Source: Gordonia hongkongensis
GTDB taxonomy: Bacteria > Actinomycetota > Actinomycetes > Mycobacteriales > Mycobacteriaceae
DNA: 64,000 bases
Direction of reading: 5' to 3'
Assembly (NCBI RefSeq): GCF_023078355.1
Contig: NZ_CP095552.1
Coordinates: 992,001-1,056,000, forward strand
The notes under the pieces were generated by a model. That model was not told where the DNA came from. It did no database searches and saw nothing but the letters and a program-made list of their open reading frames with translations. Each line of letters opens with the position of its first letter. Position 1 is the stretch's first letter. Both the position numbers and the translations under genes were made by a program. Shown here piece after piece: positions 1-9,038 of this stretch.

Positions 1-1222
1 TCCTCGCGCTGGCGATGAAGTATCTGGTCAACCCGCGCTATGCGCGCGCGTACCTCACCACCCACATGGATCTGCTCGCCCTGTGGTTGTTCGTCTTCGG
101 CGCGGCGGTTCTGCTCTTCGGGCTGCGTCCGGTCGCCCGCTACCGGTGGGTGTGGCTGCTGTTGGTGCTCATCTTCCCGCCGCCGGTCCGCGCCGTCGTG
201 CTGATCATGGGTGGGACGTCGCTCGCCGCCGGTTTCGTGGTGGTGCTGATGGCCGTCGCCGCGACCGCGATCGCGGTGGGTCGGACGTGGCGGCGAAAAT
301 TGGTCGCGGCGTTGCTGGCCGGTGCGGTGGGCCTGGTCGCGCTGTTCGTGCTCGACGCGCTCGGCGCGCCCCGGAACATCGTCGTGCCCTATCCGGGCCT
401 GATCGCGGCCCTCGCGACGTCGGCCTACATGCTGGTCGACTATCGGCGGCGCGGCGGCCGGCAGTGGTCGCCGCCCGAGGCCGGCCGGATCAGTCCGCCG
501 AAAGTCCCGTTCGTGGGCCGGCCGGGTCTGGTGGTGCTGCTCGTGGCGGTCCTGCTGGCGCTGTGCCCCACCCCGCCGGTGGGTAGCAACTACCAGAGCA
601 ATCGCTATCCGCAGCTCGGTATCGGTGAGCCGCTCGTGGTCCCGGTCGGCTGGCGGCAGGAGTCCCTGGGTGTCTACGGGTGGGTGTCACGCCTCTACGG
701 GCCGGGGTCCGTGCTGATCCGCCAGGTCCTGGTGCAGACCCGCGGCAATCGCGCCTACGACAAGTTCGCGCGTCCCCGGCGGGTGGTCGTCGACAGCGTC
801 GACAGCAGGCGGCCACTCGTCCTCGACGTCTACCCGGACATCTTCCGCTACGACCTGTCCAGCGAACGCACGAGCCTTCCGATCGAGGTGGACCTGTCGA
901 ACGGGGTCCGGGGTCGGGTGTGGAGTGTCGTCGACGACGAGCGCTACCTCACCTACACGGTGTTGTCCTGGCGATGGAACAACGGCAACCGGACCCAGCA
1001 GGTCATGCTGTGGGCAGTCGACAACCACGAGCCCGAGGCCTACTTCCCGGAGCCGCGGATCACCATCCTCGCGAACATGAACTCGCTGATGACGATCCTG
1101 CTGCGGGGCAACTCGGTCCTGCTGGACACCGACCCGCAACTCAAGGACGAGGCCCTGCTCATCGGCTTGGCCGGGGAGCTCATCCGGGCCCAGCTCGGGG
1201 CCGCTCGGGGGCCGGTGCATGA
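1..1222 (+). CDS. Polytopic membrane protein of a polysaccharide cluster (5' partial, apparent frameshift)
   Basis: Not assigned to a named family. The frame is already open at the window edge (Leu-Ala-Leu-Ala before the first Met at 15), so the true start probably lies upstream. Several hydrophobic helices occupy roughly the first 190 residues. A soluble domain of about 200 residues follows and ends near IGLAGELIRAQLGA. The frame then runs into the next gene out of phase. One extra base in the G5 run at 1207-1211 would end it in TGA at 1220-1222, giving an ATGA overlap with the GT2 gene. Tight linkage to two glycosyltransferase-like genes suggests a role in making or exporting a surface glycan. 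That role is inference. Confidence 0.6.
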
Positions 1223-2778
1223 GCATCGACGAGGCCGGCCCCGGGCACGCCGCAGCCGCCGACAAGCCGGGGGTCGCGCGCAGCACCAGACCGACGCGTC
1301 CGGTGGCCGAACTGCTCGCCGACCCGGGCTACCGGGCGCAGGCCCTCGAAGACGCCGTGAACCGTCTCCGCAACGCCGACGAGGACATGTCGGCCTCGGT
1401 GGCCTTCAGCCGGATTCAGAAGATCATCGGGTTCACGCTGCTCGGCATCATCGCCGTCGCGATGGTGATCGAACCGGTCGGGACCTGCGCGACCCTGGTC
1501 TCGATCGCCACGATCGGATACGTGGTGACCCTCGCCGACCGCCTGGTGATCTTCCGGCGGGGACTGGTCAACGGTGCCATCCGCGTCTCCGACGAGGACG
1601 CCCGGTCCATCCCCGACGACGAGTTGCCCGCCTACACCGTGTTCGTCCCGGCCTACGGCGAGCCGGAGGTGGTGGGTCAACTGGTGGCCGCGATGGAGAC
1701 GATCGAGTACCCACGGGACAAGCTCCAAGTCCTGCTGCTGTTGGAAGAGGACGACGAGCCGACGATCGAGGCGGCGCGCGGGGTGGAGGAGAACGGGATC
1801 GTCACGGTCGTCCTGACACCCCCGGCGCAGCCGCGGACCAAACCGAAGGCCTGCAACTACGGCATGCACTTCGCCACCGGCGACATCGTCACCATCTTCG
1901 ACGCCGAGGACAAACCCGACCCGCTGCAGCTCCGTCGGGCGGTGTACGTGCTGAACAACTCCGGCGACGACTCGGTGGTCTGCGTGCAGGGCAAGCTCAG
2001 CTTCCACAACGTGCGCGACAACATGCTGACCGAGTGGTTCACGGCCGACTACGGCATCTGGTTCGGCTTCCTGCTGCCGGGCATGATGGTCAGCCGCGCG
2101 CCGATCCCGTTGGGCGGCACGTCGAATCACTTCCGGCGTGACGTGCTCGACACGATCGGCGCCTGGGACCCCTACAACGTGACCGAGGACGCCGACCTCG
2201 GGGTCCGCATCGCCGACCACGGATACCGCACCCTGGTGCTCGACTCGGTCACGATGGAGGAAGCCAATGTCGATGCCATCAACTGGGTCCGTCAGCGTTC
2301 CCGTTGGTACAAGGGCTACATGCAGACGTGGCTCGTCCACATGCGGCACCCGGTCAAGCTCTGGCACATCCTCGGGCCCGTCGCGTTCGTGCGCTTCACG
2401 CTGCTGATCGCCGGGACCCCGGTGATCGCCTGCCTGAACATGGTGTTCTGGCTGATCCTGGCGCTGTGGATCGGCGGACAGCCGCCGGTCGTCGCCGAAC
2501 TGTTCCCCGGACCCATCTACTACCTGTCGCTGATCTCGCTGCTGCTGGGCAACGGGGCGGCGCTGTACATGAACCTCATCGCGATCCGCGAGGACGATCG
2601 CAGCGAACTGCTCGTCTCGGCGCTCTTGATCCCGCTGTACTGGCTGATGATGAGTGTCGCCGCCATCAAGGGCATGTGGCAGATCCTGGTCAATCCGTCC
2701 TACTGGGAGAAGACCTTTCACGGTCTGTCCACGAGCAGTTCACCGGACACCGATCCCGACGGGCAGGAGACGACGTGA
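1219..2778 (+). CDS. Membrane-bound family 2 glycosyltransferase (cellulose-synthase-like)
   Basis: Probable processive GT2 enzyme that adds sugars from nucleotide sugars to a surface polysaccharide at the cytoplasmic membrane (519 aa). Two membrane segments lie near residues 70-115. The GT-A domain follows, with FVPAYGEPEVV at its start, the acidic cluster IFDAEDKPD, the acceptor-site EDADLG and the QRSRW motif (QxxRW) typical of cellulose or hyaluronan synthase-like enzymes. Several C-terminal membrane helices form the likely translocation channel. The start is the ATG that overlaps the restored stop of the upstream gene. Its stop overlaps the GTG of the next gene (GTGA), so the three genes are probably translationally coupled. 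The sugar specificity cannot be read from sequence. Confidence 0.85.
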   Translation: MSIDEAGPGHAAAADKPGVARSTRPTRPVAELLADPGYRAQALEDAVNRLRNADEDMSASVAFSRIQKIIGFTLLGIIAVAMVIEPVGTCATLVSIATIGYVVTLADRLVIFRRGLVNGAIRVSDEDARSIPDDELPAYTVFVPAYGEPEVVGQLVAAMETIEYPRDKLQVLLLLEEDDEPTIEAARGVEENGIVTVVLTPPAQPRTKPKACNYGMHFATGDIVTIFDAEDKPDPLQLRRAVYVLNNSGDDSVVCVQGKLSFHNVRDNMLTEWFTADYGIWFGFLLPGMMVSRAPIPLGGTSNHFRRDVLDTIGAWDPYNVTEDADLGVRIADHGYRTLVLDSVTMEEANVDAINWVRQRSRWYKGYMQTWLVHMRHPVKLWHILGPVAFVRFTLLIAGTPVIACLNMVFWLILALWIGGQPPVVAELFPGPIYYLSLISLLLGNGAALYMNLIAIREDDRSELLVSALLIPLYWLMMSVAAIKGMWQILVNPSYWEKTFHGLSTSSSPDTDPDGQETT

Positions 2779-4430
2779 CCCGCCGTGTCCCGGCCTCGGT
2801 GCTGATCTTCCTCGCGACGTGGATCCCGTACCTCGTCATCGGGGTCTACCTCGTCAGCGAGGTGCAGCTGTTCTTCGGCGACGCGCTGTCGAGGGTGCAG
2901 TCGGCACAGAGCGTGCTGTTCAGTCGGACACCGCATCTCGCGGCGATCGGATTCATCTTCACCCCGCTGACCGCCATCGTCCAGCTGCCGCTGACCGCGC
3001 TCACCCCGTGGTTCCCGGAGATGACGACGCAGGCGCTCTCGGCGGTGATCATGTCGTCGGCGTTCATGGCCGGATCGGTGGTGCAGGCGTCGGGGATCGC
3101 GCGCGACCAGGGCCTGCGTCCGCTCGTGGCGGGTACTTTCACGATCTTCTACGCGATCAATCCGATGATCGTCCTCTATGCCGCGAACGGGATGAGCGAG
3201 GCGCCGTACCTCTTCTTCTTGGCTTGGGCCACCCGTCGTCTGATCCGATGGGTCACCTCAGATGACGTCCACGAGCTCGTCGTGGCCGGTATCGCCCTCG
3301 GGTTGTCGTACCTGACCCGCTACGACGGCGGTGCCGCCGCATTGGCCGCGGCCTTCGTGGTCGGATGGGTGACCTACACACGTCACGACCGCCGAAAACG
3401 GTTGTCGCGCACGCTTCTCGACATCACCCTGGTGGTGGCGCCCAGCGCCCTGGCTTTTCTCGCCTGGGCAGCGGCGGGCTGGCTCATCACCGGCGACGCG
3501 TTCGCGCAGTTCACCTCTGAGTACGGCAATGCCGCGATCATCGCGCAGTCCGGTGGTAGCGGATCGGCCACCACCGGCGACGCGGTCGAGTTCTCGCTGA
3601 CCGAGATGTTCATCCTCGCACCGCTGCTGCCGATACTCATCCTCGGCGTCATCGGGGTCCGTGCCCGACGTCGTCGGCTTGCGGCGATGTTGCCCGCACT
3701 GCTGATCGTGGCCGTGCTGGCGTTTCAGGTCTTCGGTTACTCACGCGGTTCCACGTTCGGCTTTCTTCGGTTCTACATGACCGTGGTCCTGCTCGCCGCG
3801 ATCATCGCCCTGTTGTCCGTGCCCCTGCGGCAGCAGGTTCCGATGCGTCGCGAGGGCAGACATTCGGACATTCTGCCGCCCCGTCCCTATGCCTCGCGTT
3901 GGAGTAACAAGATCGCCGCGACGATCGTGATCGTCGTGGTCGCCACCGCGATCCCGGTCACCGCAGCCGGGATGACGTCACCCAAGTACGCGCCGCAGGA
4001 GTTCGCGCTCGGATCGGTCGTCGATCCGCGCCCGGACTCGGTGGACCAGAAGTACCTCGGCGAGCAGCGCATCGTGCGGTCGTTCTCCACCGAGCGGGCG
4101 CTGGCGCAGTATCTCGACGGTCTGGACCTGCCCGACGGCGCGGTGTTGTGCGACACCGTGTACGGCTTCGCGGTGGTGGTCCAGTCCGAGCGGCCGCGCC
4201 AGTTCGTCATCCCGTCGGATCGCGACTTCGCGCAGTTGCTCAACGACCCGGTCGGCGGCGGCGTGCGCTACTTCCTCACCGTCCCACCGGAAGGTCGGGG
4301 ACTCTCCGACGCGGTCAACCAGCGGTATCCGACCATCTACGAGAACGGCGCCCAGATCGGGGTTCTCGTCCTCGAGGCGCGCAACCAGGGCGCCGATCTT
4401 CCGGACTGGCGGCTGTATCAGCTGGTGTGA
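2775..4430 (+). CDS. GT-C-like polytopic membrane protein (putative polyprenyl-phosphate-sugar transferase)
   Basis: A 551-aa protein with about ten hydrophobic segments and a C-terminal soluble part. Helix pairs and the signature NGMSEAPYLFF, then LSYLTRYDG, resemble membrane mannosyl- or arabinosyltransferases of the ArnT/GT39/GT87 type, which use polyprenyl-phosphate sugars on the outer membrane face. The match is to overall architecture, not to a recognised family member. The start is the GTG at 2775, because the upstream part of this open frame is antisense-like shadow of the GT2 gene. The GTGA overlap couples it to the GT2 enzyme. It meets the GH5-like gene tail to tail after 24 bases. 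Confidence 0.65.
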   Translation: MTRRVPASVLIFLATWIPYLVIGVYLVSEVQLFFGDALSRVQSAQSVLFSRTPHLAAIGFIFTPLTAIVQLPLTALTPWFPEMTTQALSAVIMSSAFMAGSVVQASGIARDQGLRPLVAGTFTIFYAINPMIVLYAANGMSEAPYLFFLAWATRRLIRWVTSDDVHELVVAGIALGLSYLTRYDGGAAALAAAFVVGWVTYTRHDRRKRLSRTLLDITLVVAPSALAFLAWAAAGWLITGDAFAQFTSEYGNAAIIAQSGGSGSATTGDAVEFSLTEMFILAPLLPILILGVIGVRARRRRLAAMLPALLIVAVLAFQVFGYSRGSTFGFLRFYMTVVLLAAIIALLSVPLRQQVPMRREGRHSDILPPRPYASRWSNKIAATIVIVVVATAIPVTAAGMTSPKYAPQEFALGSVVDPRPDSVDQKYLGEQRIVRSFSTERALAQYLDGLDLPDGAVLCDTVYGFAVVVQSERPRQFVIPSDRDFAQLLNDPVGGGVRYFLTVPPEGRGLSDAVNQRYPTIYENGAQIGVLVLEARNQGADLPDWRLYQLV

Positions 4431-4454
4431 GCCCGAGCGGATCGTCGCACGCGT

Positions 4455-5603
4455 TCAGGAGACGTACTCGCGCACCACATTCCAGGCCGGGTCATGCAAC
4501 CCGATGTCGTACGTGCACTGCGCGCCGCGCGGGTCCGGGACGAAGGACCTCAGCAGCGCGCCGGCGACCCCGGCGTCGCGGTGGCGCGCGATGATGGTCT
4601 CGAACTGTTCGGCCCGGTTCGCGATCGAGCCACATGAGCCGGCGTGTATCCCGATCTCGTTGACCACGAGCGGTTTTCCGAGCTCGCGAGCCTGCGCCAG
4701 TCGTGCGCGCAGATTGCTGCCCGCGGGCCCCGATTCGGGATCGACATCGGAGCGGTAGTCGTGGAAGTCGAGCACGTCGACGCCGGCCGAGCCCAGGACC
4801 TCGGCATAACCCGCGCCTGCGAGGCCGCACTGGTCGCCGCCCACCACTCCCGAGAAGATCGGCCGGTCGGCGTCGTAGGCCCGGAGATGGGCGCCGGCGC
4901 GGTCGAAGAACGCGCGCAACACGGCCGTGGCATCGTCGGGACACGTTCGCGCGTCCCAGTCGCACGAGGCCGGACCGCATTTGCTCGCCTCGGGCTCCCC
5001 GACGAGTTCCCAGCCGGCGATCGACGGCTCGTCGTGCCAGCGGGTCACCGCGATCTCGACCCACTCCGCGTACGTCAGCCCGCCGACGATCTCCTGGCTC
5101 TGCCAACCGTCGACGTAGAAGTCGCGTTCCTTGAACCGCTCGTCCTCACAGTCGCCCGAGCCTCCGGTGAGGACCGGCAGGACCATCTGGTGATGCCGGG
5201 CCGCGGCCTGGAAGACCCGGTCGATCGGCCCGAAATCGATGAGCCCGCTGCGCTTGTCGACGGCGAACACCGAGTACAGGTTGAATCGGGTCAGCCCGCG
5301 GGGCGGGAGTCTGTCGAAGTACTCGTCGGCGTTGACCTGGGCGCCGCAGCCGCGGTTCACCGACCAGTCGGTGCTGAGCTGATACGCGTTGAACCCCGCT
5401 GGCCACCAGGGTTTTCCGTCGAGCACCAGGCCGGTGGGAGTGGTCGAGGCCCGATGCGACTGGGTGGTCTGGGGAGGTCCCGGATCGGGGGTGCGCGCAC
5501 ACCCCGCGAGGCACAGCACGACGACGGCGATCGCGGTGACGAACAACCCGACCGCCCGCTTGTGCGTGCGCCGGCGGACCACAAGGTGCAGGCTACCCGT
5601 CAC
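4455..5603 (-). CDS. Secreted lipoprotein, GH5-like glycoside hydrolase (mannanase/cellulase fold)
   Basis: A 382-aa exported lipoprotein. A basic N-terminus and hydrophobic stretch end in the lipobox CLAGC, with Cys near residue 35. The mature part reads as a TIM-barrel hydrolase of the GH5 type, starting with LVLDGKPWWPAGFNAYQL. WELVGEPE carries the probable acid/base Glu and VVNEIGIHAG the probable nucleophile Glu. Several cysteines suggest disulfides. It may trim the glycan made by the neighbouring genes or degrade an external glucan or mannan. The start is a GTG only 13 bases from the divergent start at 5617, so a downstream GTG (5582) is possible. Confidence 0.7.
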   Translation of the reverse strand: MTGSLHLVVRRRTHKRAVGLFVTAIAVVVLCLAGCARTPDPGPPQTTQSHRASTTPTGLVLDGKPWWPAGFNAYQLSTDWSVNRGCGAQVNADEYFDRLPPRGLTRFNLYSVFAVDKRSGLIDFGPIDRVFQAAARHHQMVLPVLTGGSGDCEDERFKERDFYVDGWQSQEIVGGLTYAEWVEIAVTRWHDEPSIAGWELVGEPEASKCGPASCDWDARTCPDDATAVLRAFFDRAGAHLRAYDADRPIFSGVVGGDQCGLAGAGYAEVLGSAGVDVLDFHDYRSDVDPESGPAGSNLRARLAQARELGKPLVVNEIGIHAGSCGSIANRAEQFETIIARHRDAGVAGALLRSFVPDPRGAQCTYDIGLHDPAWNVVREYVS

Positions 5604-5616
5604 CTAGGGTGTCGGT

Positions 5617-6161
5617 ATGTCGACGGGGTTGCGCAGGGCGGGTGCGGGAGTGACAGACGGAGGGCGGAGGCGGTGGCGCGCCGCAGCAGGCGCGCTGGCC
5701 GTCGCCGCGGTCCTGTCCGCATGCGGGACAGACGCGGTCGACCCCGCAGCACCGGGCCCGAGCACGGCCGGCTCGAGCACGACGAGCCCGTCACCCACCC
5801 CGTATTCATCGGGTCCGTACTCGCCCACCGAGAGCGCGCCGACGATCGTCTACCGCCCGCCGTACATCGAGCGGACCGAGTGGACCGACACCGCGGTCGG
5901 TCCGAGCCTCTCGGTGTTCCCCACGAATTCCGGGCGCTACACCACCGACCCCGGCGCGATGGCCGCCGCGTGGGCGGAGGTCGTCGCTCTCGACCCCACC
6001 GCCGACACCCCCGGGATGCAGGCCCAGTTCGATTGCCACTGGCGGTTCGCCCGCATCGTCGAACCCGAGAAGCCCACCTGGAACCTCGAACCCGGCCGGC
6101 CGGTCGTCGCCGAGGAGGACATGGTCGGCGCAGGCTGCAACCCGGCTTCGCCGAGGAATGA
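5617..6161 (+). CDS. DUF2599-like lipoprotein (apparent frameshift near the C-terminus)
   Basis: A small secreted lipoprotein of about 181 aa once the frame is restored. It has an Arg-rich N-terminus, a hydrophobic core and the lipobox LSAC, then a Ser/Thr/Pro linker. The C-terminal domain contains FDCHWRFAR and TWNLEPGRPVV and resembles the DUF2599 family of mycobacteria, which normally ends in a GCNPG-type motif. Here the frame slips inside that motif. One extra G in the GG at 6144-6145 gives GCNPGFAEE and the stop at 6159-6161. Without it, translation would run antisense through the ABC transporter gene. The function is unknown. A GTG at 5650 is an alternative start. Confidence 0.65.
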
Positions 6162-6213
6162 AAGGTACTGCGGTGCGAGCGAGGCGGCCCGGCAGTGGTT
6201 GTGTTCTGTCGGA

Positions 6214-7083
6214 TCAGCGCGTGCGATGCACGCGGCGGTTGCCGATGATCCGGCACACGACGTAGATCGCGAACGAGATGATCGTGACGAAGACCGACAC
6301 GGGCAGCTTGGGAGCGAGCGACATCAGCAGCCCGCCGACCGCCGCGACCTCGGCGAACACGACCGACAACACCAGCGTGCGCGTCGGATTCGACGTGACG
6401 CGGGCGGCGGCGGCGCCCGGGGTGATCATCAGCGACATCACCAGCAGCGCGCCGATGATCTGCACGCCCTGCGCGGCCGCCAGGCCCATGATGATCGCGA
6501 ACACCACCGACAGGGTCCGGATGGGTACCCCCCGCGCCTGCGCGACGCGGGGATCGGTGGAGGCGAACAGCAGTGGCCGGTAGATGACGGCCAGCACGAC
6601 GACGACGATGCCCGTGGTGATGGCGATCGCGACCAGGCCGTTGATGCCCACGCTCACGACCTGACCGGTCAGCAACGCGAAGCCGGTCCCGATCCGGCCG
6701 TACAGGGCCAGGAACAGGACGCCGATGCCGAGGCCGAACGCCATCACGACGCCGATCACCGAGTCGCGCTCCCGCGCCTTGTTGCCGAGGAAACCGAAGA
6801 CCGCCGCGGCGATGACCGCGCCGATGACGCCGCCGAGGTTCACGCTGAACCCGATCAGCAGGGCCGCCGCGGCACCGGTCACCGACAGTTCGCTGGCGCC
6901 GTGCACCGCGAAGGACATCTGCCGGGCGACGATGAGCGGGCCCAGCAGGCCGCCCAGGAGACCGAGCAGCACCATCGCGAGCAGTGCCTGCTGCATGAAG
7001 TCGTAACCCAGCAGGTCGATGGTGGTGGAGAAATCCCAGAGGTCGCTCAACGAGCGGTCGACGGAGAGGTGGGTGACGCTCAC
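6214..7083 (-). CDS. Zinc/manganese-type ABC transporter permease (ABC-3 family)
   Basis: The 289-aa integral membrane subunit of a metal ABC importer. It has about eight hydrophobic helices and the conserved family segments FMQQALLAMVLLG, the central stretch before ATDPR-type residues (here ASTDPRVAQARGVP), and IGALLVMSLMITPGAAA. It is the last gene of a three-gene operon read right to left: binding protein, ATPase, permease. Its ATG overlaps the ATPase stop (ATGA at 7080-7083). Zinc is the likely substrate, judged from the His-rich loop of the partner binding protein. That assignment is inference. Confidence 0.88.
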   Translation of the reverse strand: MSVTHLSVDRSLSDLWDFSTTIDLLGYDFMQQALLAMVLLGLLGGLLGPLIVARQMSFAVHGASELSVTGAAAALLIGFSVNLGGVIGAVIAAAVFGFLGNKARERDSVIGVVMAFGLGIGVLFLALYGRIGTGFALLTGQVVSVGINGLVAIAITTGIVVVVLAVIYRPLLFASTDPRVAQARGVPIRTLSVVFAIIMGLAAAQGVQIIGALLVMSLMITPGAAAARVTSNPTRTLVLSVVFAEVAAVGGLLMSLAPKLPVSVFVTIISFAIYVVCRIIGNRRVHRTR

Positions 7084-7874
7084 GCCGGACCGCCTCGCCT
7101 CGCGACACCCGGTTCGCTGTCGGCGGCGCAGTGGTGGGCGTCCTCGCCGCCGATCACGACCAGGCGGCCGTTGACGCGCAACACCTCGACGTCACTGCCG
7201 TACAGCTCGCTCAGCGTCTCCGTCGTCATCACCTCATGCGGCTCGCCGATGCGGAACCGGCCGTCGACGAGGTACAGGACGCGGTCGACAAAGGGCAGGA
7301 TCGGGTTGATCTCGTGGGTCACGAACACGACGGCCGTCCCGGCGTCCCGGCGCCGGCGATCGATGAGGTCCACGACCACCTGCTGGTTGGTCGGATCGAG
7401 ACTGGCGAGCGGCTCGTCGCAGAGCAGCAGCGCGGGATCGCTCACCACCGCCTGGGCGACGCGTAGCCGTTGCTGCTCGCCGCCGGACAGGACGCCCAGC
7501 GGGGCGTCGGCGTACGGCAGGGCGTCCACCGAACCGAGCGCGGTGTCGACGAGTGCGCGGCGTCGTGCCCGGCCCCGGAGTCCGACACCCCAGCGGCCGC
7601 CGTCGACACCGAACCCGACGAGGTCCCGGCCGCGGATGGCCATCGGGTCGGCGTCGTCCTCGGCGTGCTGCTGGGGGATGTAGCCCACCGCGTCGGTGGT
7701 GGTCACGGTGCCGCGGTCGAGCGCGTACTGGTGCAACAGAACCCGCAGGAACGACGTCTTGCCGGAGCCGTTGGGCCCCAGGACCGCGACGAACTCACCC
7801 GGTTCGATCGTCAGGTCGAGGTCGTCCCAGAGAACCCGGTCGCCGAACGCTAGCCGGGCGCCGGTGAAGTCCAC
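7080..7874 (-). CDS. Zinc/manganese-type ABC transporter ATP-binding protein
   Basis: The cytoplasmic ATPase of the metal importer, about 264 aa. The Walker A motif is GPNGSGKTS, the signature LSGGEQQRLRVAQA, the Walker B LLLCDEPLASLD, and the H-loop VFVTHE. The frame stays open to an ATG at 7976. That start would overlap the binding-protein gene by 58 bases and has no visible ribosome site. I prefer the GTG at 7874, which puts the conserved beta strand VDFTGARLAFGDRVLW at the N-terminus. The stop overlaps the permease start by 4 bases. Confidence 0.88.
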   Translation of the reverse strand: MDFTGARLAFGDRVLWDDLDLTIEPGEFVAVLGPNGSGKTSFLRVLLHQYALDRGTVTTTDAVGYIPQQHAEDDADPMAIRGRDLVGFGVDGGRWGVGLRGRARRRALVDTALGSVDALPYADAPLGVLSGGEQQRLRVAQAVVSDPALLLCDEPLASLDPTNQQVVVDLIDRRRRDAGTAVVFVTHEINPILPFVDRVLYLVDGRFRIGEPHEVMTTETLSELYGSDVEVLRVNGRLVVIGGEDAHHCAADSEPGVARRGGPA

Positions 7875-7918
7875 GACCGGCCTGCCCTTGCCTACCCCGG
7901 TCGAGTCGCCTGCCCCGG

Positions 7919-8911
7919 TCAATTGGAGCCGGAACCCAGCGCCGCGGTCAGGGCGTCGATCTGGGCGCCCTGCCACACGACGTAGTCGGTGACGCCGTCG
8001 GGCAGGGTCTCGGTGAACTCCACGACCGGGACGCCCGCGGAGCGCGCGACGTCGAGCATGGCCTGTGTCACCGGGTCCACGGCCTGGGTGTTGTAGATCA
8101 GCACCTTCGTCCGACGGTCGGCCAGGATGTCCTGCAGTGCCGCACGGTCGGCGGCCGCGGGTGACTGGCCCTCCTCGACGGCCTGGGTGAAACCGGCCGG
8201 CGCGATGTCGACGAGCCCGGCCTCGGTCAGCATGTAGCCCGCGAGCGGCTCGGTCTGGGCGACCTCGGTGTCGGCGTGCTGTTCCCGGATGGTGGTGAGC
8301 TTCGAGCGCAGACCGTCGATGCCGGTGGTGAAGGTCTCGGCGTTGGCGCGGTAGGACTCCGCGTTGTCCGGGTCCTTCTCGGCCAGCGCGTCGGCGACCT
8401 TGTCGGCCACCTGGGCGACGACGGGGAGGTCGTAGAAGACGTGCTCGTTCTGGTCGCCGTGCGCGTGGTCGTGGGCCCCGTCGGAGTGATCACCGTCGGA
8501 GTGATCGCCGGACGCGTGCTCGTCGCCGTGATCGCCACCGGCCTCGTCGGCATGCTCGTCGCTCCCGAGCAGGGCGTAGGCGTCGACCGCCGTCGCGTCC
8601 GAGTTGGCCGCCGCCTCCTCCATGTAGGAGTCGTAGTGGCCGCCGTTGAAGACGAGGATGTCGGCATCGGCGATCGTCGCGGTGTCCGCTGCCGAGGGCT
8701 CGAACTCGTGCGGATCACCGTCGGCGTTGGTGTACAGCGCGGTCACCTCGGCGTTGTCGCCGGCGACCGCGGCCGCCACCGCACCCCAGACGTTCGTGGA
8801 CGCGACCACGGTCGGGGGGCCGTCGGTCCCGCCGGAGTCGCTGGAGCAGGCGGACAACACCAGGGCGGCGGCGGACAGCACACCGGCTGTGGCCAGCAGG
8901 GATTTCTTCAT
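7919..8911 (-). CDS. Zinc-binding lipoprotein of metal ABC importer (ZnuA/AztC type)
   Basis: A 330-aa substrate-binding lipoprotein of cluster A-I. The signal peptide ends in the lipobox LSAC. The cluster-9 fold has metal ligands expected at GDPHEFEPS and in the later VFYDLP region. Between them lies a loop of about 40 residues crowded with His and acidic residues (about residues 120-160), a hallmark of zinc-specific ZnuA-type proteins. The start is the ATG at 8911, which has GAAGG six bases upstream; a TTG at 8917 abuts that site and fits less well. It is first in the operon and lies behind a possible Zur site. Confidence 0.9.
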   Translation of the reverse strand: MKKSLLATAGVLSAAALVLSACSSDSGGTDGPPTVVASTNVWGAVAAAVAGDNAEVTALYTNADGDPHEFEPSAADTATIADADILVFNGGHYDSYMEEAAANSDATAVDAYALLGSDEHADEAGGDHGDEHASGDHSDGDHSDGAHDHAHGDQNEHVFYDLPVVAQVADKVADALAEKDPDNAESYRANAETFTTGIDGLRSKLTTIREQHADTEVAQTEPLAGYMLTEAGLVDIAPAGFTQAVEEGQSPAAADRAALQDILADRRTKVLIYNTQAVDPVTQAMLDVARSAGVPVVEFTETLPDGVTDYVVWQGAQIDALTAALGSGSN

Positions 8912-8927
8912 CGACAACCTTCACGCA

Positions 8928-8946
8928 AATGACAATCGTTACCGAA
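8928..8946. promoter_or_regulatory. Possible Zur operator upstream of the zinc importer
   Basis: This AT-richer stretch sits 17-35 bases ahead of the binding-protein start. It contains ATGACAAT, which matches one half of the actinobacterial Zur box. The other half (around GTTACC) is degenerate, so the palindrome is incomplete. Position and operon function support zinc repression; the sequence match alone is weak. Confidence 0.35.
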
Positions 8947-9038
8947 AGCAGTCTAGGTGATCGCGGCGACGGGCGTGCAGGGTGTCCGCAGGCCGGGGGA
9001 CTCCTCGCCCGACACGGCGTTTCTCTATGGTGGAGACC

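Noticed and set aside
6162..7683. Continuation of the DUF2599-like frame past 6161
   Set aside because: It reads antisense through the ABC transporter genes; the break fits one missing base near 6144.
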